NCBI GenBank assembly: GCA_003151115.1 | Contig: PLWS01000002.1 | Coordinates: forward strand, 744,001-808,000 | Length of the DNA: 64,000 bases | Direction: 5' to 3' | Source: Vulcanimicrobiota bacterium | GTDB lineage: Bacteria > Vulcanimicrobiota > Vulcanimicrobiia > Vulcanimicrobiales > Vulcanimicrobiaceae | Shown here: positions 52,876 to 59,550 of the stretch, in pieces | Position numbering within the stretch: position 1 is the first letter of the stretch | Layout: every line of letters begins with the position of its first letter | Translations under genes and position numbers: made by a program | The notes under the pieces: model-generated | What the model saw: the letters and a program-made list of their open reading frames with translations, nothing else | What the model was told of the DNA's origin: nothing | Databases searched by the model: none

Positions 52876-53523
52876 ATGGCGATGACCCATCCCGTCTCGG
52901 AGGGCTTGGACTACCACGAGCGGGTAGACGAGGACTTGGTCGCAACGGCCAAATCGGGCGACAACCTCGCGATGGAATTCCTTCTCAACAAGTATAAGAA
53001 TTTCGTCCGCATAAAAGCGAAGAGCTATTTCTTGATCGGCGCCGACCGCGAAGACATCATTCAAGAAGGAATGATCGGCTTGTATAAAGCCGTCCGCGAC
53101 TTCAAAGCCGATAAGCTCTCGAGTTTCCGCGCGTTCGCCGAACTCTGTATCACGCGGCAAATCATTACCGCGATCAAGACGGCGACGCGACAGAAGCACA
53201 TTCCGCTCAATCAGTACATCTCGCTGAACAAGCCGATCTACGATGAAGACAGCGAACGCACGCTGCTCGACGTCATGGCGTCGAACAAGATGTCCGATCC
53301 GGAAGAGCTGGTGATCAACCAAGAAGTCTCACAAGACATCAAAGAACGGATCCAGGAGAACCTTTCGGAGCTCGAGTCGCAGGTGTTGCTATCGTACCTC
53401 GAGGGCAAGAGCTATCAGGAGATGGCGCGCGACCTCGGCCGGCACGTCAAGTCGATCGACAACGCGCTGCAGCGCGTCAAACGGAAGATTGAGAAGAACC
53501 TTTCGGAGATAGAACTGCCGTAG
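52876..53523 (+). CDS. RNA polymerase sigma factor, SigH-like (sigma-70 family)
   Basis: 215 residues from ATG 52876, with AGGGTAGAGG upstream; a longer frame exists but lacks family similarity. Region 2: LLNKYKNFVRIKAKSYFLIG, DREDIIQEGMIGLYKAVRDF and SSFRAFAELCITRQIITAIK. A linker carries ATRQKHIPLNQYISLNKPIY. Region 4: LSELESQVLLSYLEGKSYQE, MARDLGRHVKSIDNALQRVK. This closely follows the stationary-phase/sporulation SigH of Firmicutes, also encoded before rpmG-secE-nusG. Whether the organism sporulates cannot be told. A strong terminator follows. Confidence 0.93.
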   Translation: MAMTHPVSEGLDYHERVDEDLVATAKSGDNLAMEFLLNKYKNFVRIKAKSYFLIGADREDIIQEGMIGLYKAVRDFKADKLSSFRAFAELCITRQIITAIKTATRQKHIPLNQYISLNKPIYDEDSERTLLDVMASNKMSDPEELVINQEVSQDIKERIQENLSELESQVLLSYLEGKSYQEMARDLGRHVKSIDNALQRVKRKIEKNLSEIELP

Positions 53524-53544
53524 CTTTCGTTTCGGACAATGAAC

Positions 53545-53570
53545 AAAAAGGCGCCTAACGGCGCCTTTTT
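53545..53570. terminator. Intrinsic terminator after sigH (bidirectional form)
   Basis: AAAAAGGCGCC-TAAC-GGCGCCTTTTT: an 11-bp perfect stem whose ends form A- and U-runs on both strands, 21 bp after the sigH stop. It can serve sigH and, on the other strand, the VOC/ferredoxin genes that converge from the right. Confidence 0.92.
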
Positions 53571-53601
53571 GTTTACCGGCGTTGGATAACACGCTGTGTC
53601 A

Positions 53602-53660
53602 TGGTGAGCAGCGCATCTTCGATGCGCGTTGTCGAACCACGCCCGAGCGAAGTCGAGGGC
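53602..53660 (+). repeat. CCTGAGC/GTCGAAGG hairpin repeat, copy 4 (diverged)
   Basis: GTGAGCA, hairpin GCGCAT-cttcg-ATGCGC, GTTGTCGAACC, then CCCGAGCGAAGTCGAGGG. Same plan as the other copies with several substitutions. It lies between the sigH terminator and the VOC gene stop. Confidence 0.65.
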
Positions 53661-53670
53661 CGCGCGGCAA

Positions 53671-54030
53671 CTACTTTCGCTGATGCAGGTAGATGTAGTT
53701 CCCTTCAGAGTCGATGCACTCGGCGGCCCCGCATGACTCGCCCTCGAACTTGCGGTCGGTGATTTTCCCGCCAAGCGATTTGGCGCGCTCGGATGCCGCG
53801 TTCATGTCGTTGACGCCGAACATGATTCCGTGGCCTTCTTTCCAGCCGGCTGACGGGTCTTGGGCTAAGGCAAACGTCGAACCGTCCGGCAACCCGTATT
53901 CAACCCAGTAGTCGGATTCCGTTCCGGTCTTCCAATCGAAGAGACCCTCGTAGAACGCGCGCGCTCGTTTCATGTCCTTGACCGTATAAAAGACGACGTC
54001 GAGTCCGCGCAGCGGAATTTTTTCGCTCAT
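53671..54030 (-). CDS. VOC (glyoxalase/dioxygenase-fold) protein
   Basis: 119 residues from ATG 54030. One VOC unit: LRGLDVVFYTVKDMKRARAF, YEGLFDW, VEYGLPDGSTFALAQD, GIMFGVNDMNAASERAKSLG and DSEGNYIYLHQRK. Candidate metal ligands are sparse (no clear N-terminal His), so enzyme activity is uncertain. Members bind small molecules or confer resistance. Its ATG overlaps the stop of the ferredoxin-like gene by 4 bp, so the two are co-translated. Confidence 0.85.
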   Translation of the reverse strand: MSEKIPLRGLDVVFYTVKDMKRARAFYEGLFDWKTGTESDYWVEYGLPDGSTFALAQDPSAGWKEGHGIMFGVNDMNAASERAKSLGGKITDRKFEGESCGAAECIDSEGNYIYLHQRK

Positions 54031-54359
54031 GCGAGCCGCTTCACGATTTCCGCATAGAGCGCCTCTCGATCCGCCAGCGGGTCCACGATGAAGGCTTGCG
54101 CCTCTTTGCCTTCTGTCTTGGGATCGATGACGACGGTTACGTGACGCCGCGCGCAGACGTCCATGCAACTCGTGTTGATAGCACGGATTTTTCCCCAGAG
54201 GCCCTCGGCCTTGAGCCGATCTTTGAGCCAGTCGCGTAAGTGGAAGTCGCCGATCTCCGCAGCTTTCCCCGGGTCTTCCTCGGGAATGCGCTCTTTCGCG
54301 CAACGTTCGCAGACGAGCACGAGTCCGGAATCTGACCACTTCGGTTTTATTGGCTGCAT
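54027..54359 (-). CDS. Small thioredoxin-like [2Fe-2S] ferredoxin-family protein
   Basis: 110 residues. Cysteines are placed as LVCERCAKE near residue 17 and TSCMDVCARRHVTVVIDP near 64-69, the pattern of (2Fe-2S) ferredoxins with thioredoxin fold. VDPLADREALYAEIVKRL is the C-terminal helix. It could carry electrons for an unknown partner. It precedes the VOC gene in a two-gene unit. The ATG is 17 bp past the tRNA-Thr gene end on the same strand. Confidence 0.75.
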   Translation of the reverse strand: MQPIKPKWSDSGLVLVCERCAKERIPEEDPGKAAEIGDFHLRDWLKDRLKAEGLWGKIRAINTSCMDVCARRHVTVVIDPKTEGKEAQAFIVDPLADREALYAEIVKRLA

Positions 54360-54369
54360 AAAATATTCT

Positions 54370-54453
54370 AGCCGGCAGAGGGATTCGAACCCCCGGTAGA
54401 CTTTCGTCGACAGCTTACAAAGCTGTTGCCGTTGACCGCTTGGCTATGCCGGC
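54370..54453 (-). tRNA. tRNA with TGT anticodon (Thr) and a long variable arm
   Basis: Acceptor GCCGGCA/TGCCGGC (7 bp), D-stem GCC/GGC, anticodon arm ACAGC-TTTGTAA-GCTGT giving anticodon TGT, T-arm GGGGG-TTCGAAT-CCCTC, discriminator T, CCA not encoded. Between the anticodon and T arms are 15 nt containing GAC-GAAA-GTC, a class II-type variable arm that tRNA-Thr normally lacks. Identity is Thr by anticodon but the body looks like the Tyr/Ser/Leu class. Confidence 0.85.
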
Positions 54454-54488
54454 TTATAAGAGCTTCAGTTGGAGTTGGTCGACTAGAT

Positions 54489-54956
54489 TTACCTCCCAAA
54501 AACGAACAACCTCCGGCAGATGTTGCGAGCTTTTTCCTGTTCCCAATGGATTCTCTCTGCCGCCGCGCGGAACGCTCGGTCGCGTCCGCGATTGAGGCCA
54601 CGAAAGGTCGGCGTTAGCGCGTGGCAGCTGGGACAAAGAAGCGTAAGGTTCTCCAGGTGGTTGTTTTCCCAGTTGCCGTCGATGTGCTCGACCTCGACGG
54701 GTATGCGCTGGGTTATGGAATGACGTTCAGACCAACCGCATCTCGAGCACTTGTCGCCGTACAACTGGCGGAGGATGCGACCCAGGAACTTAGTGTCGAC
54801 GTAACCATAGTGGCCGCCATCTGCGAGGAAGCGTTTTACTTTCTGCAGGTGGCGATATTCGTGTTGACAACGAAAGGAGCAATACCGGGTTGCGCCCGCT
54901 TTGATTTCATTGCCGCATTTGTTGAGGCACCAACCGCGAAATTTCTTTGGATTCAT
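54489..54956 (-). CDS. HNH endonuclease beside a tRNA gene
   Basis: 155 residues. A zinc-ribbon-like start (CLNKCG, YCSFRCQHEY) is followed by HNH core cysteines KCSRCGWSE and the catalytic block VEVEHIDGNWENNHLENLTL, then LCPSCHALTPTFRGLN. This is the small stand-alone HNH type found in phages, introns and free mobile genes. It probably cleaves DNA. It lies 36 bp upstream of tRNA-Thr(TGT) on the same strand and is flanked by housekeeping genes, so it looks like a mobile insert. No intron or intein boundaries are visible around it. Confidence 0.88.
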   Translation of the reverse strand: MNPKKFRGWCLNKCGNEIKAGATRYCSFRCQHEYRHLQKVKRFLADGGHYGYVDTKFLGRILRQLYGDKCSRCGWSERHSITQRIPVEVEHIDGNWENNHLENLTLLCPSCHALTPTFRGLNRGRDRAFRAAAERIHWEQEKARNICRRLFVFGR

Positions 54957-54974
54957 GCATGCATATTATCGCTG

Positions 54975-55000
54975 CAATGTGCCAACAGCATGGCACATTG
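54975..55000. other. Perfect 9-bp stem-loop between HNH and Rieske genes
   Basis: CAATGTGCC and GGCACATTG enclose an 8-nt loop. It lies 19 bp upstream of the HNH start and 41 bp after the Rieske stop (both minus strand). There is no U-run on the minus strand, so an operator or mRNA hairpin is as likely as a terminator. Confidence 0.5.
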
Positions 55001-55040
55001 TTTCGGTCAAGCAAAAATCTTGGAACAGTGTAACGAAACG

Positions 55041-55673
55041 TTAAGCGATGTATGACACAACGATACGATTCGGAATTGTCGGCGAATAGCGAATCCATTG
55101 ACATTGCGCGATTCCGCTGCGCTCTCGAAACGGTAACGGATCGAGGCCACGTGTGGCGGGACCGGCGACGTGCGCACCGCTGCGATCGAATTGCGATCCG
55201 TGACATGGACACGCAAACCTATTCAGGAACGGCTTCCACTCATAATAGCAGCCAAGGTGCGGACAAATCGGACTGAAAAGTGCGAACCCGATATTGACGA
55301 CGGGATAGGGCAGCGTGTCTTCGCCGTTCGCCGTGAAGAGATCGCTCCGGTCGCGCATGAATTTCTGAGGATCTTTAACCTTGATGCCCCAAACCGACTG
55401 GGGCGACCCGGCAGTGAGATAGGCGTCTTTGCTGTGCATCCGTATGTCGATCTGCACCGGCGTGTCCGTCGCCGTCTGAAGCTGTTTCCACGCGCTTTCG
55501 TCCATGCCGGTCCAGTCTGGGCGCCCGGGGTCGATATCTGGAACGAGCGCTGCCATCGTCGGAATGGCTAGAATCAAACCGATAATGCCGCCGATGGAAA
55601 TCGTCGCTTTCCCCATCCATTCCCGGCGCGAGAGTTCTTCGGGTGGTTGTGCGCGATCGCGGTCGTCTTGCAT
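55041..55673 (-). CDS. Rieske [2Fe-2S] protein (QcrA/PetC-like), orphan
   Basis: 210 residues. A Tat-like start (SRREWMGKATISIGG) leads into one membrane anchor at about 25-43. The Rieske cluster ligands are complete: CPHLGC (137-142) and CPCHGS (155-160), with GSQFDRSG and AGPATRGLDPLPF after them. Such subunits take electrons from quinol in cytochrome bc complexes or related enzymes. No cytochrome b or c1 gene is within the window, so its complex must be encoded elsewhere or it works alone. Confidence 0.92.
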   Translation of the reverse strand: MQDDRDRAQPPEELSRREWMGKATISIGGIIGLILAIPTMAALVPDIDPGRPDWTGMDESAWKQLQTATDTPVQIDIRMHSKDAYLTAGSPQSVWGIKVKDPQKFMRDRSDLFTANGEDTLPYPVVNIGFALFSPICPHLGCYYEWKPFLNRFACPCHGSQFDRSGAHVAGPATRGLDPLPFRERSGIAQCQWIRYSPTIPNRIVVSYIA

Positions 55674-55808
55674 GGTGACCTCGTTCTTGGCGTAGCCGTA
55701 CGAGTGAATGGTAGCATGATTTTACGCCGGCAGGATGCGCCATTTCTATGAAGCTAAGAGCTTGTTGATGGTGTTTCGCCAGGGGAAGGGAGAGGGAACA
55801 GAGTCGCT

Positions 55809-56249
55809 ATGGACTTGACCAAGGACTACCCGCGCAGCCCGCGCGCGCAACTCGACGGCATGATGATTCTTCCACGGGCGATCGACAAAGCGCGTGCCCA
55901 GCTCGAGGGCAAGCTCGGGCAGTACATCTATTTCGGCTGCCACGTGAACCGAATGCTCTTCAGTACGCTCGGAGTTACCGAGGACGAATTTTTGCAAACG
56001 GTACGATCCTCGCCGGACGACGAGGGCGTCTTGGAGTGGATTCGCGAGTTCGTGCGGCCCGAGCGCGACAAGGTCGAAGCGATGAACCGGCGGCTGCTCC
56101 ACGATGGCCCGCAGAAGCCTGAAGAACAAAAACATTTCAAGGACGAGCTCGACCGGATCGATCCCGGCAACGACCAGATAAACACGTGGCCGGATCTGAT
56201 CGATCTCGAAGAAGGCCGCCTTCCCAAAGAGAGCGCGACCGCTACGTAG
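55809..56249 (+). CDS. DUF5069-family protein
   Basis: 146 residues with strong ribosome-binding sequence (GGGAGAGGGAAC). Start DLTKDYPRSPRAQLDGMMIL, PRAIDKARAQLEGKLGQYIY and FSTLGVTEDEFLQTV match the DUF5069 pattern. It is soluble and helical, with no catalytic residues recognised. Function unknown. It is followed by a tRNA-Tyr/Gly pair on the same strand. Confidence 0.8.
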   Translation: MDLTKDYPRSPRAQLDGMMILPRAIDKARAQLEGKLGQYIYFGCHVNRMLFSTLGVTEDEFLQTVRSSPDDEGVLEWIREFVRPERDKVEAMNRRLLHDGPQKPEEQKHFKDELDRIDPGNDQINTWPDLIDLEEGRLPKESATAT

Positions 56250-56258
56250 AGTCCAACG

Positions 56259-56287
56259 TCTGGAGAGTCGCATGAGAATGGTACAAT
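56259..56287 (+). promoter_or_regulatory. Possible promoter for tRNA-Tyr/tRNA-Gly
   Basis: A -10 box TACAAT (56282-56287) lies 52 bp before tRNA-Tyr; a weak -35 (TCTGGA) is 17 bp upstream. The -10 is convincing, the -35 is not. Confidence 0.4.
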
Positions 56288-56339
56288 GGCCGCACAGGAC
56301 TCGCCGCGGAGCGCATCGTACCCTGGTGCGCCTGTATAT

Positions 56340-56427
56340 GGGTAGGTGGCCGAGTGGTTAAAGGCAACAGACTGTAAATCTGTCCAGCTAACGCTGTACG
56401 CTGGTTCGAATCCAGCCCTGCCCACCA
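56340..56427 (+). tRNA. tRNA-Tyr (GTA)
   Basis: Acceptor GGGTAGG/CCTGCCC, anticodon arm ACAGA-CTGTAAA-TCTGT with anticodon GTA, a 16-nt class II variable arm, T-arm GCTGG-TTCGAAT-CCAGC, encoded CCA. Confidence 0.97.
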
Positions 56428-56434
56428 GATTTTC

Positions 56435-56508
56435 GCGGGCGTTGCATAGTGGTAGTGCTTTTGCCTTCCAAGCAAACAGCGCGGGTTCGATTCCCGCCGC
56501 CCGCTCCA
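56435..56508 (+). tRNA. tRNA-Gly (TCC)
   Basis: Acceptor GCGGGCG/CGCCCGC, anticodon arm TTTGC-CTTCCAA-GCAAA with anticodon TCC, T-arm GCGGG-TTCGATT-CCCGC, discriminator T and encoded CCA. It starts 7 bp after tRNA-Tyr, so the two are co-transcribed. Confidence 0.97.
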
Positions 56509-56567
56509 AATACATTTGAAACAATTTGGAAATCCCGCGGACATCTCCGTGCAGGCATAAGCTCTTT

Positions 56568-56849
56568 ATGGATATTACCTGGAAACCGGTGCGGGCGCGC
56601 CCGGGTGAAACGCGTGCTCAACTGCCTGCGAGTGTTTTCGCGTTCCCTAAGGAACGTAAGGAACCGCTGACCGATGCCAATCATGTACGCAGTGCCATTG
56701 CGCGTTTTCCCCAAGTGGACGGTGTGGACGACGCCGAGCGCGCTCAAGCCTTTGGCAACATCAAAGCGGCGGCGCAGTATTATCGGATCGGATTCCATGC
56801 CAAAGACTGGCATGAGCTCAGTGTTTCATTATGCGGAAGACTGCGTTAA
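56568..56849 (+). CDS. Small protein resembling DUF6582 (phage/prohead-type segment)
   Basis: 93 residues from ATG 56568. The block LPASVFAFPKERKEPLTDAN, then HVRSAIARFPQVDGVDDAER and a helix KAAAQYYRIGFHAKDWHEL, follows a short domain often found in phage-related proteins (aspartate-containing FA.p...k.pl.da.hvr.A..Rf). No strong ribosome-binding site is seen. It lies between tRNA-Gly and an endonuclease remnant, so it may be part of the same inserted material. Function unknown; family assignment tentative. Confidence 0.55.
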   Translation: MDITWKPVRARPGETRAQLPASVFAFPKERKEPLTDANHVRSAIARFPQVDGVDDAERAQAFGNIKAAAQYYRIGFHAKDWHELSVSLCGRLR

Positions 56850-56934
56850 TTACCTTGAGTTAAGGGCGCGCCGCGGTCGCGCTCCGAAATCATCGAGCTG
56901 TACAGTTGGCACTTTCGTGCGTTATTCTTCGTAC

Positions 56935-57350
56935 ATGGAAACGCATGATAAGCGAAACACGAAACGCATCGGTGACGTTTCGGAGGTCATGGTTCTCGGC
57001 GCGTTCATACGCGCGGGATATTTTGTGTCGATTCCTTTCGGCGGGAATCAACGTTACGATCTGATCGCCGAGAAAAATAATAGGCTTTGCCGGGTTCAGG
57101 TGAAGACTGGACGTTTCCGTAAAGGCGCAATTGTGTTTGCCTGCTACAGCATGCACGCTTATCGTGGCGGCGGTATGCGGCGAAATCGAATTGTTTGGGG
57201 TTTACTGTCCGAATATTGACAGCACATATCTCATCCCCCTGGAGGACATCGCCGCATACTCGGGTTCATTGCGTGTTGAACGGCCAGGAATGGTCAGGAT
57301 AAAAAAGTGCGCTGGGCAGCCCCGTATCTTTTGGAGTCAGGTAGGGAGGC
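56935..57350 (+). pseudogene. Frameshifted group-I-intron-type PD-(D/E)XK homing endonuclease
   Basis: The first frame (from ATG 56935) reads RIGDVSEVMVLGAFIRAGYF, VSIPFGGNQRYDLIAEKNNR, LCRVQVKTGRFRKGAIVF, with the D and QVK catalytic residues of the PD-(D/E)XK fold. After HAYRG near 57165-57180 the similarity moves to another frame, GEIELFGVYCPNIDSTYLIP, LEDIAAYSGSLRVERP, which the first frame loses before its stop at 57217-57219. A single indel in the GGCGGCGGTATGCGGCG stretch explains this. It occupies the space between tRNA-Gly and tRNA-Thr(GGT). No intact intron is visible. Confidence 0.75.
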
Positions 57351-57389
57351 GCCCCGGCTGCGGAGTATCGGCCCGGTGCAGCTTGAAAT

Positions 57390-57464
57390 GCCGTCGTAGC
57401 TTAGTGGTAAAGCACGTCATTGGTAATGACGAGAGCGTGGGTTCAATCCCCACCGACGGCTCCA
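57390..57464 (+). tRNA. tRNA-Thr (GGT)
   Basis: Acceptor GCCGTCG/CGACGGC, anticodon arm CGTCA-TTGGTAA-TGACG with anticodon GGT, short variable loop, T-arm GTGGG-TTCAATC-CCCAC, discriminator T and encoded CCA. A normal class I tRNA-Thr, in contrast to the TGT gene at 54370. Confidence 0.97.
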
Positions 57465-57489
57465 TCTTTCTGGGCTGAAAGGCCGGCGC

Positions 57490-58929
57490 ATGCAATTTAG
57501 AGTCGAGCTCGTCGTTCCACCGGAAGCTACTTTTGCATCGCTAGTGCAGGCGACGGTTGCAGACGCGTGCGAGCGCGCAGAACTCGACCCCTCGCGCCAT
57601 GACGACCTCACGACCGCGGCGGCCGATGGGTTTCTGACCATCGTCGAGCAGGCCATGGTCGAATCGAGCGAGCCGATCCGCGTGATCTTGCACGCGATGC
57701 CCGCCGAGCTGCGCGTGCGCATTCGCGAACGCGGCTTACCGCTTGACGGAGCGGCCGCGCGGCGCGATCCCGCGTGGGCAAAAATTACCGCGAAAATTGA
57801 TGCGATGCACTGGCACGCACACGGCGCGTCGGGAAGCGAGCTCGAGCTCGTCATGAACCACGCCCCGGCGAAAACGGATGCAGGCCCGCCTGCGAGTGAC
57901 GACGTCCCGCTCGCTCCGCCCCAAGAATACACGATCCGCCGTTTCGAGCCGGCCGATGCGGCGGCGCTCGCGCGCGCTTTCTATTTAACGTATGGCTACC
58001 ACTACGATTTTCCGGCGGTTTACGAACCGCGCCGCCTCGCCGCGTTGAACGCCTCCGGGCGCTACATTTCAACCGTCGCCGTCGGCGAAGACGGTGAAAT
58101 TGCCGGCCACTACGCGCTGTCGCGCGAACCCGATCAGCCGATCGGCGACGGCTGCGGAGCGATCGTGCTCCCGGCGCACCGCGGACGCGATCTCCTGAAC
58201 AAGTTGCGCGAAGGCATGGAAAAAGAAGCGCAGCGCGTCGGGCTCGAGGCCTATTTCTCCGAGCCCGTAACCGACCACGGCCGCACGCAACACGCGAGCG
58301 AAAGCTTCGGTGCGAAAGCGACCGCGATCACGTTGGGCTGTGCGCCGCGCAGTTTCCTCGCCAAACACATGGAACTTTCCGCCACTTCGCAGCGGCAAAG
58401 CACGATGCTGTACTACAAGATATTGAAGACGCCGGCGCCGCGCGTATTGTACGCGCCGCAAGCTCATGCGCAAATGCTCGCAAAGATCTACCGGAACCTC
58501 AGCATTCTCGCCGAGTTTGCCGAACCCAAACCCGCCTCCGGAAACGGCGCCATGCGAACCACGGTCAATCGCGCCGATGCCGTCGCGACGATCGACCTCC
58601 TGCGAATCGGCGCCGACAGCGCGGCTTCGCTGCGGCAAAACATCGAAGACATGCGATCGCTTGCGCACTTGGGCGCCCTCTACGTGAGGCTGCCGCTCGA
58701 CGATCCCGCGATGCCGCACCTGGCCGCGGCCGCCGAATCGTGCGGCGTGTTTTTCTCGGGTGCCGCACCGTGGGCGCTCGATGGCCGCGACGCGCTCGTT
58801 TTGCAGCTTCCGCTGACCCCGATCGATCTCTCGGCGCTCACCGTCGTCAGCGACTTCGGTAAAGAGCTGCTAAGTTATATCGAGGTCGCTTCCAAGAAGG
58901 CCGCAACGAGCCCCTCGATTCCCGCTTGA
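57490..58929 (+). CDS. Fusion of an anti-sigma-type ATPase domain with a GNAT acetyltransferase
   Basis: 479 residues. The N-terminal ~125 residues resemble a HATPase_c_2/RsbW-like fold (FRVELVVPPEATFASLVQAT, HDDLTTAAADGFLTIVEQAM, IRVRIRERGLPLDGAAARRD). A GNAT domain begins near 148 (YTIRRFEPADAAALARAFYL) with ISTVAVGEDGEIAGHYALSR and IVLPAHRGRDLLNKLREGME, the acetyl-CoA-binding region. The C-terminal third (from about 300) is another alpha/beta domain, possibly a second acyltransferase-like unit. Similar RsbW-GNAT fusions are known from several soil phyla but substrates are unknown. It follows tRNA-Thr by 26 bp and overlaps the convergent fRMsr gene by 55 bp. Confidence 0.72.
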   Translation: MQFRVELVVPPEATFASLVQATVADACERAELDPSRHDDLTTAAADGFLTIVEQAMVESSEPIRVILHAMPAELRVRIRERGLPLDGAAARRDPAWAKITAKIDAMHWHAHGASGSELELVMNHAPAKTDAGPPASDDVPLAPPQEYTIRRFEPADAAALARAFYLTYGYHYDFPAVYEPRRLAALNASGRYISTVAVGEDGEIAGHYALSREPDQPIGDGCGAIVLPAHRGRDLLNKLREGMEKEAQRVGLEAYFSEPVTDHGRTQHASESFGAKATAITLGCAPRSFLAKHMELSATSQRQSTMLYYKILKTPAPRVLYAPQAHAQMLAKIYRNLSILAEFAEPKPASGNGAMRTTVNRADAVATIDLLRIGADSAASLRQNIEDMRSLAHLGALYVRLPLDDPAMPHLAAAAESCGVFFSGAAPWALDGRDALVLQLPLTPIDLSALTVVSDFGKELLSYIEVASKKAATSPSIPA

Positions 58930-59333
58930 TCTTCGGCGCGAAAGCGCGCGAGCTCCGGGCTGTCGAGATCGAAAACGCCATGCGCTTCGCCGTTGACCAT
59001 CAGCGGTACCACGATCTCCGACTTGGAAGCCGAATCGCAATAAATGTGATCGGCGGCCTGGCTGACGTCGTCTACCACCACCGTGCGTTTTTCGTCGAAC
59101 GCGCGGTTGCAGATGCCCTGGCCTTTGGGCAGTCGCGAGCAGGCCGGTTTTCCGCCGAAGGGACCGAGCACTAAGCCGTCCGGTGCGGGCAGGTAGAAGC
59201 CCGCCCAGTTGATCGCCGGGAGCTCGGCGTAGACGAACGCGGCAAAGTTTGCGGCGTTGGCAATAAAGTCGCGCTCGTCTTCGAGCAGACCGCGCACTTG
59301 GCGCTCCAAGAGTTCATAATCTACCGCTTGCAC
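58875..59333 (-). CDS. Free methionine-(R)-sulfoxide reductase (GAF-domain)
   Basis: 152 residues from GTG 59333; the longer frame upstream crosses tRNA-Arg and is not credible. The GAF fold keeps all three redox cysteines: GKPACSRLP (C65), GICNRAFDEK (C75) and HIYCDSASKSEIVVPLM (C99). NWAGFYLP and VFDLDSPELARFRAED are also conserved. It reduces free Met-R-sulfoxide, protecting against oxidation. It lies on the opposite strand between the ATPase-GNAT gene and tRNA-Arg. Confidence 0.9.
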   Translation of the reverse strand: MQAVDYELLERQVRGLLEDERDFIANAANFAAFVYAELPAINWAGFYLPAPDGLVLGPFGGKPACSRLPKGQGICNRAFDEKRTVVVDDVSQAADHIYCDSASKSEIVVPLMVNGEAHGVFDLDSPELARFRAEDQAGIEGLVAAFLEATSI

Positions 59334-59420
59334 GTGCCGCTCTTTTGGCACCGGGGATCGAAGCCCTCGGCGCGCACAGCCAGGGCCGGCGCGCGGGCGG
59401 GGGTAAGGAGCCGTAGGCAC

Positions 59421-59497
59421 GCGCCCGTAGCTCAATTGGATAGAGCAAGGCACTCCTAAGGCCGAGGTTGGCGGTTCAATTCCGTCCGGGCGCACCA
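59421..59497 (+). tRNA. tRNA-Arg (CCT), imperfect anticodon stem
   Basis: Acceptor GCGCCCG/CGGGCGC, D-stem GCTC/GAGC, loop CTCCTAA with anticodon CCT, T-arm GGCGG-TTCAATT-CCGTC, encoded CCA. The anticodon stem AGGCA/GGCCG has A-G mismatches at both ends, leaving three paired bases. Confidence 0.9.
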
Positions 59498-59510
59498 CCA
59501 CATCGCTTGC

Positions 59511-59540
59511 TTGCCGGACCCCCTCTCCCGGTGCTATAAT
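59511..59540 (+). promoter_or_regulatory. Promoter for rpmG-tRNA-Trp-secE-nusG
   Basis: Consensus -10 TATAAT (59535-59540) with -35 TTGCCG (59511-59516) at 18 bp. It begins 13 bp after tRNA-Arg and about 64 bp before rpmG. Confidence 0.8.
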
Positions 59541-59550
59541 CAGCCCCACA

